Notes: generated from the sequence alone by a model not told the origin. A stretch of DNA of 64,000 bases from Rhipicephalus microplus (GCF_043290135.1 NC_134702.1:82835317-82899316); one strand, 5' to 3'. Shown: positions 24,910 to 35,974, counted from the first letter of the stretch. Program-made: numbers and translations.

Positions 24910-27900
24910 TGCTTTTTCTCTCCTCTCGAGTACAACGTTCAGGTCTCACGCCCGCAACAAGAACTGTGGCACACGTGGTCGCGTAAACGTTGCGAATTCG
25001 GTAACAGCTGGCAGGACGTCGTTTCTGCATAGCCGAAGAATCGACGTCACTGTATACGTAACGCCGACATGTTGTCCCGTCGTTTTCAAGACGATACGTC
25101 CAGCGAGCCTAAGCCGCAACGATCGCAATTCCTACTCATTTCAGTCACTTGCGCTTCAGGTGAAGGAGCGTAACTTTTTCTGTGAATTTATCCAATTTTA
25201 CCAAGGATCCACATGCTAGCACATCAAGCGGTTAGTCTCTCTCCAACATGTTGATCTCTTCCCCGAAACTCTTCTTTGTAGTGTCCCTCTAAATAACTCA
25301 GCGTGCCGAATGTCTGCTGTCTTCTGAGGAAAATGTAGATTGCAAGTTCTCAAATGCTTAGTGAATCTGGCACATTTCAAATGCCAAACTCCATTCAATG
25401 CCACCAACTTCTCTATGAGACATAGAGAGGCATATATTCAATTTTAACTCCCTCGACAAGTATCCACTTACAATCAAACGCTTAAACACAAGCAACCAAC
25501 TAGTTAACCCTAGTTAAAACTCACATTCAATCTTCCTTAATTTTCATACTGTCGCTCACAACGTATACCGTTCCCGCCGCCCTCATTTCACTGTCGACCC
25601 GTCACGTAGCCACCCGACAGCCATTCAGCCATTGACGAACTAAACGCACATCCTTAATTCATCGGAGTAAACCACGTCAATCTTCGTTATAGTAAAGTCC
25701 GCCCTGCTTAGGCGTGGCTAAAACGCGCATAGAACAACCTCCGCACCCAAACGTCCAGCTAAACATTAAAAAAGAAAGCGAGAAAGGCTTACTAAGGAAA
25801 AAGAACCAGAGACATGGGTTACTGCGGGTCACGAAACAACGTACGTGTAGTGGGGCTGGCCGAAGTTTATCGCGCTACGCAAAAACCCCTGAACTGCGAA
25901 AAATCTACCGTGTACGGCTTTATTGAACTCGACACGCGATATTCGCCTCACGAGACGAATACAAGCTCCGACGTCGAAGCGTCGCGGAAAGCGAGAGGCG
26001 ATGCAGCACGCGCTGTGGGAAAAAGCGGGCCTCGCGCCGAAGTTTTGAGCTAAAAGCTGCTCCACTCGCGCAACTCGCGCCGCACCGCGTTCGAGCCGCT
26101 TCGGAAAGCTTACTACCTCCCCTCTCGGGCTTCAAAAAGTGGAACGAGAGAGCGTGCGTGAAATAGCAGTAATATTACACGCGCTGCCACGGCACAGATC
26201 GATATAACTTCGCCGCAGCGAACTTTACACTGAAGAGCACGGCCCCTGACAGTCAAACCCCGGCGGTCAATTTTGCTAAGGCTCGTCATGGCATCGCTGT
26301 CAGGCGAGCTCGCGTGAAACTCGATGTTCGCATCGTCAACGAAAAAAAAAAATGCCCGTCTTCTTCAATTTCTCAGTGGTGTATACGTACCCGCTGAACT
26401 CCTTTGTCGTCATTGTTTTGCCGCTCCGTTTCTCGGAGACCGCTTAACTTGATTATACGGCCGAATGAGACAGGCGGCGTTGCCTCGACACTCCACCGGG
26501 AGCGCTGTTCCGTAGACGTTTTGAAAGCCCCGCGCGCAGAAATGAAAAGAACGTCAAACGTGGTTGAGGTCGGCATTATTTTGTCGCAAAGGGGAAGGGC
26601 GTCACGCCGAGATTTGCAGTACGCTTTTGTTTGTTACGTCAGCCTGATCGGCGTCAGCTAGGGGAGTCTTCCTTTTGTTTTACTTTACTGCGCCGTTGTT
26701 CTTTCCTTCAAAAATAATATTCAAGTTTCAAGCAGCCTAAATACGTTCGCTCCTGCATACCACGCCAAATTTTTTTGATCGATTGCAATGAATATCATTT
26801 ATTCGAGCTGCGACACACAAGAGTTACACACACAGCTGCGCCACAGTTTCACCTTAAGAGAGCAGCAATGAATGCGACAGCAACAAATTGGAAGTTTATA
26901 CTAAATAAAGCTAGCAGCTTTAGGATCCGCTCTGGCGTAACTATACAAAACACTCCTTTGGGGAATGCGGCCTCTCCAACAAGTGTAGAAGTTTTCGTGC
27001 TGTCATTTTCTTGAACGCGAAGCAGACAGGCCTAAGTGGAAAGAGCGCAAGGGCACCAGAGCTCAAGTGGGAGGTACATAAGCGCACAGTGACGCAGCAC
27101 TTCCGATGATCCTCCCTACATGCTGCTTCGTGTGAATAGTCAGCCTGCCATGTCACCTCTATTTCAGCCACGCCCGTCAGCAGCCATCACAATCTTTCAC
27201 TCACACATATAACACATGACCCGTGGGCCAGGAACAGTCACGTGCAGATGTAATCAACTTTGCGTGTGGTATTAAAGTGTTATTAGCGCGTGCAACTTCT
27301 ATCAGCAGGTCTGCCTCTTTCACTTCTCGTTGTTGAAAATGAGGTACTCTGTGAGAAGAGGTCCTCCGTTTGGGTCGTCTCATAGTGTTGTGTCACGAGA
27401 TTATCTGTGACTAGATAGATCGTAAGACAATGGCTTGGAAGCTTCATGGAGGTATTGAGAGCTTTCCTATATAATCGTTTTGCTCTTCAGATATTAATTA
27501 GCGAAGTTTGTATAGATCTGCTAATATTTGCATGAAGGCAATCAGTTGCACATTGAAAAGTAAGTCTGCAGCGTGTGCGTTGGAATGTACGAGCGTGAAA
27601 CGACGAAGGTCATGAGTAAAATGGTCATGAGAGGAGCATATGCAACTCAACACGTAACAGTGAGTGTATCATGTAAGTGCTTGAAATACGATTGCACAAT
27701 CGCGTGTATGCTGAAACCCCCTCTTTGGCGCTGTGCATCTGGAAGTACTAAACATGAAACTCATTAAATGATGCTGCGTGTCAAATAGTTTTCGCTATAA
27801 AGTGAATTTGTGCATGGGTAGTGATTGTCATAGAACTACACTGTGGTGCTGGACAAGACAAAGGGACAAATGGCAGGGGCGTCAACAATCGTAGTTGCTA

Positions 27901-29380
27901 CGTAAATTTAACTCTGGTAGGGAGAAAGAAATTCACTTATAATTACGATACTGCTTAATGAATTGAAAACAAACATCACTCTGGTCATTCCTGAGGCTGT
28001 GTTATTAAAAATATTGTAATGAAGAAGAATATACTCCAGCGCAGAGGCAGCAACACCGGTATCTACAAGAGCGACTTAACGACAAGTTCGACGAACGAAT
28101 CAATAACATTGGCAGTAAAAGAATGGGGACTTGCGCAAACTGAAACTTGCGCAGTTCTTGCCTCACAAACTGTGACGTCTAGTTTCCCTCTTCGTTAGGC
28201 ACCTGCTGTCGACGCATAGGGAAAGGCGAAGATGTTCAAACCGAGGGCGGCGAGTAGCGAGCTTGCGAAGTGAAGGAACCGTTAGGCGCACTTGAGAGAA
28301 AAGCGGGAAATAGGCCGGGCTCTCAATGGTTTCCATCGGTGGCTTGCACCCGACGGCGGGAATACCTGGCGACGCGTCTAGGGTATTGACACGCGAAGCA
28401 TATGAGGCGATTGTCCAGTGTGCGCCATGGGTTGGCAGTGTCAGTGCCGGCCTAGTGGACTTTAGGTTCTCTCAGGAGGCTGGAACGGAGATGCGGCCGC
28501 TTTGTGAGTGTGCATGGCCACAGCCGCGCCATGTGAGAGAAGCAGCTACAAAATTTCGCTCGCGTGTAGCTGGTAGCGCCTCAGCGACCTCTCTTTGAAT
28601 GACGCCACAGAGTCACGAACCTACCACAAGGGCAGAGCTACATGGGGTAGGTTCCTGGGTGAAGGGCCCCAGGTAAAGCTGTCGTGCGACTTCTTCGCGA
28701 ACAAAGGCTTTTATATCGGCTATTAGTGACGCTTGGTTACGGCCATTCGTCAGACTGGACAGTGATGCCAAATCGTGCGCTGGAGGATGTCTTGCAAAGC
28801 TCGCTGCTTCCGCGATTCGTCGCAGCTCTGGAAGAAGCTAATAACGTCCTTAACTGTACTCGGGTTCTTCGCCAAGAGCATTCGAAAAGCATCATCATCA
28901 ATTCCTTACAGTAAACTACCCTAATTAGCCTCTTACGCCACCGTCTGATCTGCGACGTCGTTACCACGGGTCGTACACGTTCAGACTCAAGCTGTACCAT
29001 GGTTCTAAGGCGCCTACAGACGACTAAGTGGCGAAGATTGCTCCCTTTTTATCACGGGACCATTGTAACGAAGAAGAAGGTGAGCCGATCCTGGAGGCAG
29101 TGCACAGGCCATGACAGGTACAAAATCTTTCAGTTCCTCGAATCCCGGAAGCCATGCAAAACCACGTTGGGTGTGGAAAAGTTTCAGGCGAGATTAAAAC
29201 AATCAAACGATAGAAAAAAACGATTCATTTCGCCCCCAAGTCATCTTTAGACCATGTGACGTTGTCGCACTATCAGATATTCTTTCAGGAATTGCAATCA
29301 AACACCACGCATCCTTGGGTTTTTTTTTTTTTCTCGCAGAACAAGAAACCCGTATTTCTTTGAGTTCGCCTGGGTGGAGT
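24910..29380. other. No gene recognised apart from the dispersed block at 26825-26910
   Basis: 25700-26150 and 28200-28600 are relatively GC-rich and could hold promoters or small exons, but I see no domain. A block near 29010-29065 (AAGTGGCGAAGATTGCTCCC) echoes 29503-29525 (AAGTGGCCAAGATGGCTCCT). The longest frame here is 24524-25030 minus, which overlaps the RTE tail and is a shadow of it in part. Confidence 0.4.
26825..26910. repeat. Dispersed repeat, partner of 17975-18060
   Basis: It shares the AGCAATGAATGCGACAGCAA and CAACAAATTGGAAG core with the other copy in the same orientation. Sequence diverges on both sides. Confidence 0.5.
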
Positions 29381-29434
29381 CCGCCCGGGTGGAACAGTAA
29401 CTTGGGTGCTCGGCTGCTGATCCAAAAGTTGCAA

Positions 29435-29575
29435 TTCATTATGGAAGATAGAAGTGGGGCACGGTACGTGACATGGACTGCATGAGAGAACAACACAAGC
29501 GCACCAAGTGGCCAAGATGGCTCCTTTTCCATCACGTGCCACGTACCGCGCCCCACTTCTATCTTCCATAATGAA
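29435..29575. repeat. Fold-back with 36-bp arms
   Basis: Arm 1 (29435-29470, TTCATTATGGAAGATAGAAG onward) and arm 2 (29540-29575) are reverse complements with one mismatch, separated by 69 bp. SINE-like text (GGTGCTCGGCTGCTGA) lies immediately left and a SINE lies right. Confidence 0.9.
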
Positions 29576-29584
29576 CCACTACCA

Positions 29585-29800
29585 ACAAGCCCAAGTGGCT
29601 GTTTTGTTACAAAGGTTACGAGTTCGATCCCGGCCGTAGCAGTCGCCTTTCGGTGGAGGCGAAATGGTGGAGGCCCGTGCAAATCTGCAATGTCAGCGAA
29701 GGTTAAAGAGCACCAGATGGTCGCAATTTGCGGAGCTCTCCACTACCACGTCTCTGATAATCATATCATGGTTTTAGATTGTACAACAACAATTATGATC
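29585..29800 (+). mobile_element. tRNA-derived SINE (Ruka-like), diverged head
   Basis: Plus strand. Box B GAGTTCGATCCCGGC is intact. It is followed by GGAGGCCCGTGCAAATCTGC, GGTTAAAGAGCACCAGATGG, TCTCCACTACCACGTCTCTG and ATAATCATATCATGGTTTTA. The box A region is decayed (GTGGCTGTTTTGTTACAAAG). Confidence 0.75.
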
Positions 29801-30539
29801 GTTGTTAATACATTTCTTTGACGTGCTGTTAACTAGGCCTGTAACGACCGCGGTTCTGTCAATCTCTTTCTTGTTTTTTTTTTTTCTCCCATCCCAGCAT
29901 TCGAAACGCATCTGCATGTGCCAATTCTTTTGAAATGCCGAGCCTTTGAAAGATAGGTGCTTTTTACATGTCTGGTTGGGTGAACATAGCATTGCGTACG
30001 ATTGCAATGTCTTTGGTATGGTTCTACACGTTTGTTGCAGCAGATGCCTGCCTCATTCTCTCGTGAACACTTGCTGCGGTATGGTTCCGACATCAGGGAG
30101 CCTTGCCTGTCTATTTCTTCATCTATTTTCCTTCTATTCTTTTTATCCCTCCTTTCCCCCACCCCTATAAGGTACTGCGCCATGTCGCCCTTGAGGCAGA
30201 CAGAAATTAGGTGCATTTTTCCTCTTCCTTACAGCCCCAGCCACCCCCCCCCCCTCCCGGCGGGGGCTTCAAATAGAATAGATGGAAGGTTGCTGTCAGC
30301 ATCCCCTTTATAACAGGGCGGTGACTATAGCTGTGCCCCACAAACCACTGAAGAAGGGAATCAGGCCTAATGATTCTCTACTTAGGTCAAATCCTACAAA
30401 AGAACGCGAATTCCCTGTCCTTTCTTTAATACCTCACCACAGGATGACCTTATTTCTCCCACCGTATATTTTTGTCCTTTCTCTCCGCTTTTCGCCGCCA
30501 ATACTCCAACCATCCCTTACTTTCGCATGGTCGTCGCCA

Positions 30540-30780
30540 ATGCCCTGTTCTTCAAATACACCCCACAAGATTTCTTGATCAACGCCATTGTACGCCCCAG
30601 TGATGTCTAGAAAAACTTTGTATAGGGGTCTGCTTTCTAGTTTAGGTATTTAGAAATTATTTTGCAATGCGGGAATAACTTCACGCCTAAAAGCGACGAA
30701 GGCCTCAATGAAGTTTCTGCGATCAACCCGTCTCGTCAAACGATGGTGACATTCTAGTGTGTGTGTTTTCGCATCCCTCT
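30540..30780 (-). mobile_element. Non-LTR reverse transcriptase fragment
   Basis: On the minus strand: RRNFIEAFVAFRREVIPAL, a stop, then the catalytic-palm block KVFLDITGAYNGVDQEILWG and VFEEQGIGDD. The first catalytic aspartate region (FLDI-GAYD-V) has Asn in place of the usual second Asp. Flanking minus-strand frames to about 29830 and to 30922 may belong to the same element but carry no motif I can name. The clade is uncertain (R1/CR1-like group). Confidence 0.6.
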
Positions 30781-30794
30781 CTATCTCCCATTCC

Positions 30795-30905
30795 GCTTTC
30801 TTTACTTTTCTGTCTCCCGTTTCCCTTCCCCCAGTGCAGGGTAGCAAACCAGATACCTGCTGTCCGGTTACCCTCGCTAACCTTTTCATATCGTATCTCT
30901 GTCTC
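30795..30905 (+). repeat. Dispersed tick-type repeat with CCAGTGCAGGGTAGCAAAC core
   Basis: Pyrimidine-rich sequence, then CCCAGTGCAGGGTAGCAAAC, a short variable part, GTCCGGTTACCCTC and a CTCTGTCTCT tail. Similar blocks occur at 33832-33952 (same strand) and 34690-34815 (opposite strand). It is probably the 3' end of a retroelement family. Confidence 0.55.
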
Positions 30906-31116
30906 TTAGATATACAATACACTGCGTGAAAACAAACATGTCATCGTCTGCACTACCTACCGATTCGAAATGCATTATATTGATACATCCAGTTGCCCAT
31001 ATCAGTAAGTTATATTTTTTGCCGGTGTCACCAGCTTGTGCTGTACCGATGTAATGGACTGTATGAGCAGTCTCGCATATCTCTCCATCTCCTTCATAGA
31101 TTAAGTGCATTCTACT

Positions 31117-31359
31117 TTGATTGATTGATTTGTGGGGTTTAACGTCCCAAAACCACGATATAATTATGAGAGACGCCGTAGTGGAGGGCTCCGAAAATTT
31201 TGACCACCTGGGTTCTTTAACGTGCACCCAAATCTGAGCACACGGGCCAACAACAATTCTGCCTCCATCGGAAATGCAGCCGCCGCAGCCGGGATTCGAA
31301 CCCGCGCCTTGCGGGTCAGCAGCCGAGTACCTTAGCCACTAGACCACCGCGACGGGGCT
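31117..31359 (-). mobile_element. tRNA-derived SINE (Ruka-like), best-preserved copy
   Basis: Minus strand, complete from the head (GCCCCGTCGCGGTGGTCTAG) with box A TAGTGGCTAAGGTACTC and box B GGGTTCGAATCCCGGC. The body (AAATCTGAGCACACGGGCC and CCTCCACTACGGCGTCTCTC in complement) leads to the GTTTTGGGACGTTAAACCCC end and a (TCAA)n tail at 31117-31130. The head is tRNA-derived and the internal promoter boxes are intact, so this copy could be transcribed by RNA polymerase III. Its length of about 243 bp and the ordered landmarks make it the reference for the other copies. Confidence 0.9.
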
Positions 31360-31364
31360 ACTTT

Positions 31365-32115
31365 GTCGCCAACTGTTCGGCATTAGCCAATCTCGTAAGC
31401 ATAATTCTTCGGCAAGAAGGCAGAACCGCCATCTATGAAGCGTTAGTCGAGGCGCTAAACTCACTAGTTTGCCTATACCCCGTCAACGGCCGCAAGTGCA
31501 CAATTAGATCCCCGAGAACGCGGTTTTTGCTTTCCAGCGCTCGTCTCTGTGTTCTCTGTCTCTCCTTGGTCTTCGTCTAAATGCGCTGAAGCCTACCCGA
31601 GTTTCTTTCAACGTTTGGTGCCGCTTGCGCGTCCGTTACGTCAAGTTATCTATCAGTGCCCCCGACTGTATCTGCTGCACGCAATTGTTTCACACGCGTG
31701 TATCCGTTGCGCCTAAATGTTTTCTGCACTTGTGTCTGTCGCGCTCACGTGTTTTTGTGAGTGCCACAGATACACGAGCGTAAGACACGAGCGCGGAACA
31801 GATACAGTCGTGACCAGCGTCATAGACAGTGTTCCGTATACCCTAAAAACAAAATTCGTTTTTCGTGCGTGTTGCGAACCTCTCTGTAAGCTTCATTTCT
31901 CTGAAAGCAAACGCCGCGAAGCCCGAAATCCCCGAAGTTTCCCGAGTGTGTCGCTACTTGTCAGCACAGAAAAAAAAAAGTGGCACTTGCGCGTATGTGG
32001 GTGTTCTGCGGTGCACAGAGCAGCAAGCTTGATAAAACAAGCAGCATGTTACCTTTTATCTGTGCATTTTACTGATGGTTTTGCGGCCGCAGCACTATTT
32101 GAGTACAGAATTTTG
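31365..32115. other. No gene recognised; 185-codon plus-strand frame of unknown value
   Basis: The frame 31717-32274 starts MFSALVSVALTCFCECHRYT, a short hydrophobic start. It then runs through unrelated-looking sequence into the duplicated segment. Without a splice model or homology it is left uncalled. Confidence 0.35.
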
Positions 32116-32117
32116 GT

Positions 32118-32920
32118 GCACTGCGAATCGTTTGTAAACCGTTCATTTGAAAATGAGCAGACATGTTTGTTCAACATGATCGATTTGAGCAGTATCGCGA
32201 GCCAGGGAAAAACACTAAAGACGACAATTCCTTTCGCAGAGCGAACTGCGAAAGGAAGCATTGGGCGAAGATGATGGGAAGGAACGGGGATCCGTATATG
32301 GTTGAGAAAGTGGCGGGAGACGAAACGTATGACCCTGTCACGCATATTTCGCGAAACCGAACGGGAGGCGTTGTGTGACGCACACGAAACGGTTCATGTA
32401 CAAGCAGTATTGATGTACGAGCAGTACACGTACATCATTGGGGACACGTAGCAGAAGAAATGTTTGGTAAACCTACCTAAACCATCTAATAGTCAGTATC
32501 AATTCATGCATGGGCAATGACCTAAAGTGGGGCAAGTTCGTTCCCGTTTTAAACCGTTTGCAAAAAATGAGCAATGGCTGCTTTGCACAGGTATGAACAC
32601 TCACCTCCAAGAAATCACTGCGTTTAAATTAAAGGCAATCATAGCGTAGAGTGATCCAAAGATTCGTGCAGAATAGGCACTCGACTCACTCCGCGAAATA
32701 AAGCAACGATTGCTTGTTGAAGACAAGCCCGAAATCATTTTGTCCACCAACAATTTCATCATAAGAAACAGGTTCTTTCTTTCTTTTCTTCTGCTCCTGC
32801 TGTTTCACGAAATGTCTTTAGCACCTCAGTAATCTGCACCATGGACAAACCCGAACGCTTAACGTGCCCATCAGTTGCAAAATATTGAGCTGCAACCACA
32901 AATTTTGTAAGCCACGGTTT
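32118..32920. repeat. Diverged duplicated segment, copy 1
   Basis: This segment is colinear with 35975-36790 over about 800 bases. Anchors include GCAAATCG/GCGAATCG near the left end, TTCGCAGAGCGAA/TTCGCAAAGTGAA, GTAGCAGAAGAAAT (identical in both), CTGCTTTGCACAGGTATGAACA/CGGCTTTGCAAAGGTACGAACA, CTGCGTTTAAAT/CTGCGTTCAAAT and GCAAAATATTGAGC/GCAAAACATTGAGC. The copies have many substitutions and indels. The segment spans the candidate terminal exon at 32759-32889. The repeat class is unknown. Confidence 0.6.
32759..32889 (-). CDS. Candidate terminal exon of the cysteine-rich gene
   Basis: On the minus strand the acceptor AATTTGTGGTTGCAG (AG at 32890-32891) is followed by a stop-free frame of 42 residues plus TGA. 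The frame starts QYFATDGHVKRSGLSMVQ, has a charged stretch (AGAEEKKER) and ends TCFL. The first two bases complete the codon left open by the exon at 33072-33310, so the two pieces are phase compatible across a 182-base intron. A diverged copy of this exon and its downstream sequence lies near 36700-36730, with the acceptor AG lost and the frame broken. This fits an ancient duplication of a gene end, or alternatively a repeat family that happens to contain a frame. The product is not recognised. Confidence 0.36.
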
Positions 32921-33071
32921 AAGATATAACATTGCGCAAAATATTGTTACTCAAGAAAAGTACTAGCGAGCTTGAATGAAGAAAAAATCGGTTCAATCAT
33001 CCAATGTATGAAAAATTACACTAAGTACCAGCTTGTCCTATGCAGGACAGAAGTGCAGGCATCAATCTCAC

Positions 33072-33310
33072 AACCGGCGACAGCTAAACTGGTAAGATCA
33101 ATACCTACACGTCTACAAAAATCAAGCTGCTTAGACATACTCTCAGCATGACAACATGCATCCGCGATCTGTAATTGCCAACGTAAGCCTTTCTTGAATA
33201 CGTGACAACCAGGGTCATCGCCAGAAATATTTTTAGCAGATGTTGGCGGTATTGAGGAGATATTCAACTGTTGGCACTGTTGTAAAGTACCGACTACTCC
33301 TTCACAATAT
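33072..33310 (-). CDS. Candidate exon of an unidentified cysteine-rich protein
   Basis: Seen: a minus-strand frame without stops. It follows a good acceptor (CATTGCTGTGCTGTCTAG, AG at 33311-33312) and ends at a plausible donor GTGAGA (33071-33066). The frame encodes about 79 residues with cysteines spaced roughly C-x9-C-x22-C-x16-CC-x12-C, starting YCEGVVGTLQQCQQLN and ending GIDLTSLAVAG. It splices in phase with the downstream candidate exon 32759-32889, whose frame then runs to a stop. Inference: this is part of a small, perhaps secreted, cysteine-rich protein. Ticks carry many such salivary families, but I could not assign this one. No upstream signal-peptide exon was found. If the splice donor is wrong, the frame can read on to a TAA at 33016 and gain two more cysteines. 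Splice sites, cysteine spacing and stop-free length are the only support. Confidence 0.38.
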
Positions 33311-33640
33311 CTAGACAGCACAGCAATGGGGAAAAACTGAGAAACAAATATCATAAAGAACCAGTTGACAGAGTTTCTCTAAGTCCTTTCACATGACATC
33401 ACGAACAAAAACGCAATATGAAGTCCCATCACACAACACTACAATTCTCACAGAATGAAGTTGCATGAACGCCACATATGGTACGAAAAAAAACACACTA
33501 CACAATGTCCTGTAACGCGGCACTGTTCAAACACCGAAAATTCCGTCATATAGGAAGGAATGTACCGGAGAGAAAAGTGGGGATATTCACCAGTCTAGAA
33601 GGACTGGTGTGCTATTCTACACTGTGGAGTGTTCGAAAGC

Positions 33641-33641
<1 letters not shown>

Positions 33642-33675
<34 letters not shown>
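33642..33675. repeat. (GA)n microsatellite
   Basis: Seventeen GA units. Confidence 0.95.
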
Positions 33676-33679
<4 letters not shown>

Positions 33680-33831
33680 CACAAAGCCGCACTTCGCGGT
33701 CAGTCATATATGGACGCAGAATGAGTTCTCATACGACGTGACAAAAAGTGCTTCACGATCAAGCTCAGTCATATGTATAAAAATTTCATGTGCTGCCCCA
33801 AGTGTACTCGTGATTATGCTTACATTCTTTC

Positions 33832-33952
33832 CTTACTTCTTCTATCTCTACCCTTTCCTCATTTATCCCTTCGCCCAGTGCAGGGTAGCAAACAGAACGT
33901 GCGTCTGGTTAAAGCCCCTGTCTTTCCTTGCATCTCTCTCTCTGTCTAAACA
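33832..33952 (+). repeat. Dispersed tick-type repeat, second copy
   Basis: CCTTTCCTCATTTATCCC, then GCCCAGTGCAGGGTAGCAAA, CGTGCGTCTGGTTAAAGCCC and CCTTGCATCTCTCTCTCTGT. It is the same family as 30795-30905. Confidence 0.58.
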
Positions 33953-34439
33953 AGTTTTTTGTTTCTAATTCCTAAGTATACCACTACATTCTAGTAAATT
34001 GCTGCTGCTTGTAGTGCACGTTTTTGTAAGGCATGTATTTGCCATGGACCTTAGATTTTTCTGATATGTAAGGGCCTATGAACCAATGCCGTTAAATTTC
34101 TTGACTGTTCTTGTTCTTCGTGATACCGCGGGCCTTCTAACAAAACAAGTTGGGCATCTTAATCCACATGTTCACATACACATTCTGGACTCTCCGTTCG
34201 GGAAAAGTTGTGTAAAAAGTGCTCTGTGTACGCTGTAGCCAGCCAGAGGCGGCGCACCTGCGTTTCATAAGTCCCTGCTGGCCTTTGACTATCAATGAAT
34301 GTCTTGCGGGCGCAAGCAGGTTCAACCATACTTCATTGTAGTACGTGTGTGCATTCACATGTGTGTGTGTATACAATACATGCGAAATTGAAAAATATAG
34401 GTATATATTGGACCCCCTCCCCCCATTCCATGTCTCGTG

Positions 34440-35250
34440 TCAGTCGTTGTTAGGCAAAAACGATTCTGGGGATGGGCCGCTAAAATTTTGTGTGTGCGCC
34501 CTGTCCATCTTGGCAGTGAGTCCTGTCGATTTCGGATGTAATAAAACTCATTTCTCAAATTCGGCAATGTCAGTTTTCGGCATAGGTTCACCAAATGTGT
34601 ATGGGTAAAATCCATTTCGTCAGTGTGCGAAGTCGGTCTCGACCACCGCACAACTCAGTCCTAAAAGTGGACAATGTTATTTTGAGAATTACCCACCTAA
34701 GAGAGAGAAGAGAGAGAGATAAATAGAGAGGAAAGGCAGGGATGTTAACCAAGTTTGGCTCGGTTGGCTACCCTACAGTTGGGTTGGGGGAAAAAGAATA
34801 ATAGAAAGGAAAGAGATAGAAAACAAGAGGAGCAAATTTTATTCATTGGTCGAGTACATTCTCAGAGCTGGCCAAAGTGCTCTTGAGCACATGACAACTA
34901 ATTTCTAAAAATGTGATATGCCTATTTCAGGAATGGGCCACCAAAATTTTGTGCGTTGGCCAAGTCAGTCTTGCTCACACAAGTCAGCTCAAGAAGTGCA
35001 TAATGTGCAGTTTTTGAATGGGCCATCCAAATTTTGAGCATGAGCCAGGTCAACTTTTTGCATGGGCCAAGTTGGTCTTGACCATAAAGCTCATTTCTAG
35101 AAGTAGGCAATGTCAGTTATGTGGATGTACCATGCAAACATATGCATGGGTCAAGTCATTTCTCTTAGTGGGCCAAGTTGGTCTTGACCCCCCGAACAAG
35201 TAAATTTTTGGGATGCAACACCCAAATTTTCTGCATGGCCGCGTCCAGTC
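34440..35250 (-). repeat. Satellite-like degenerate tandem repeat, block 1
   Basis: The recurring theme on the plus strand is GGGCCACCAAAATTTTGTGC, then GGGCCAAGTYRGTCTTGA-like text, then ACTCATTTCTAGAAGT and GGCAATGTCAG. It occurs about six times with an irregular period near 85-105 bases. On the minus strand it matches blocks 42840-43090 and 52197-53475. It is interrupted by a dispersed repeat at 34690-34815. Confidence 0.72.
34690..34815 (-). repeat. Dispersed tick-type repeat, third copy, inside satellite block 1
   Basis: GAGAGAGATAAATAGAGAGG, GGCAGGGATGTTAACCAAG, then GGTTGGCTACCCTACAGTTG and GGGTTGGGGGAAAAAG. It is the complement of the family at 30795-30905 and 33832-33952. Confidence 0.6.
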
Positions 35251-35260
35251 CATTCACTGA

Positions 35261-35407
35261 GTGAATCGTTGTTCAGAATTGTTCAGTGACGAGAAGCTGA
35301 TGACAGAGTGGTATCAGACTTTGTACGTTGTGCTGCAACTTCAGTTTGTTAAACGGCACTACAAAATTAAATGTATTAACAAGGTGGAGTTCTGTGCTGT
35401 TCAGCAT
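35261..35407 (+). CDS. Candidate exon 1 of an unidentified spliced gene
   Basis: This plus-strand frame ends at a good donor (CAGCAT, then GTAAGA at 35408). Its last 30 codons read TLYVVLQLQFVKRHYKIKCI followed by NKVEFCAVQH. It joins the exon at 35480 in phase 0 across a 72-base intron; without splicing, an in-frame TAG (35477-35479) stops it. The true start is uncertain: an ATG is at 35261 and an AG acceptor at 35305-35306 would give a shorter exon. It is not recognised. It lies just right of a satellite-like block, so its 5' end may be repeat-derived. Confidence 0.28.
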
Positions 35408-35479
35408 GTAAGAGTCAACGGCCATTTGGCAGTTAAGCCTAAGCCAGGAATTCAACAAATTTATTTTTCTGTGTTTTAG

Positions 35480-35701
35480 GATGCACCGCAAATAGCCAAA
35501 TACTACAGACGGTGGTGCATTTCTCTGGCTGTGATCAAGCTGAAGAACCTGCCATTCGAAGACAGCAATCCAGAGAAGAAAAAACTACGGCTGTCATATA
35601 TGTCCGAAATCTGTGATGAATTGAATCCAAAATTTACCACCTCTTGGCCTGCTCACCCAATGTTTGACCCTTCACGCATATGGTGGCAAGGAAAGAGATG
35701 A
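35480..35701 (+). CDS. Candidate terminal exon of an unidentified spliced gene
   Basis: An excellent acceptor (TTATTTTTCTGTGTTTTAG, AG at 35478-35479) is followed by 73 codons and TGA. The product begins DAPQIAKYYRRWCISLAVIK, has a Glu/Lys-rich middle (FEDSNPEKKKLRLSY) and ends with a Trp/Pro-rich stretch, TTSWPAHPMFDPSRIWWQGK then R. The balanced codon use, the clean acceptor and the protein-like composition suggest real coding sequence. No family was identified. A further stop-free stretch after an AG at 35734-35735 (VPAEKLKTVQRDTMLACKEG onward to a stop near 35842) could be another exon of the same transcript. The very short intron could also mean a degraded copy of a gene elsewhere. Confidence 0.4.
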   Translation, partial: DAPQIAKYYRRWCISLAVIKLKNLPFEDSNPEKKKLRLSYMSEICDELNPKFTTSWPAHPMFDPSRIWWQGKR

Positions 35702-35974
35702 AAAGAGAGTCATGCAAATGTACTACTTTGCCACAGGTACCAGCTGAAAAACTGAAGACGGTTCAACGGGACACCATGCTCGCCTGCAAGGAAGGAGAAT
35801 GCCGAAGTGGCTCTCCTGGACTGTGCGCACCAGGCTGCTGAGCCCAGTCGATTAAGGGTCCCACCACCCAGCTTTTCAAACCCATTTTTCTTTCTTTTTA
35901 ATTAAATGTTTGTTTTTTCAATTCTGAGCACAAAATGAGTCCGGAGACCGAAGCTAACCATGGCAGAATCTTTA

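Noticed and set aside
29833..30216. 127-codon minus-strand frame rich in Cys, Arg and Lys
   Set aside because: It lies in the flank of a LINE fragment, overlaps low-complexity T-runs, and has no motif strong enough to call it coding.
31717..32274. 185-codon plus-strand frame as a gene
   Set aside because: It has no homology, splice context or promoter, runs into the duplicated segment, and is antisense to an unconnected region.
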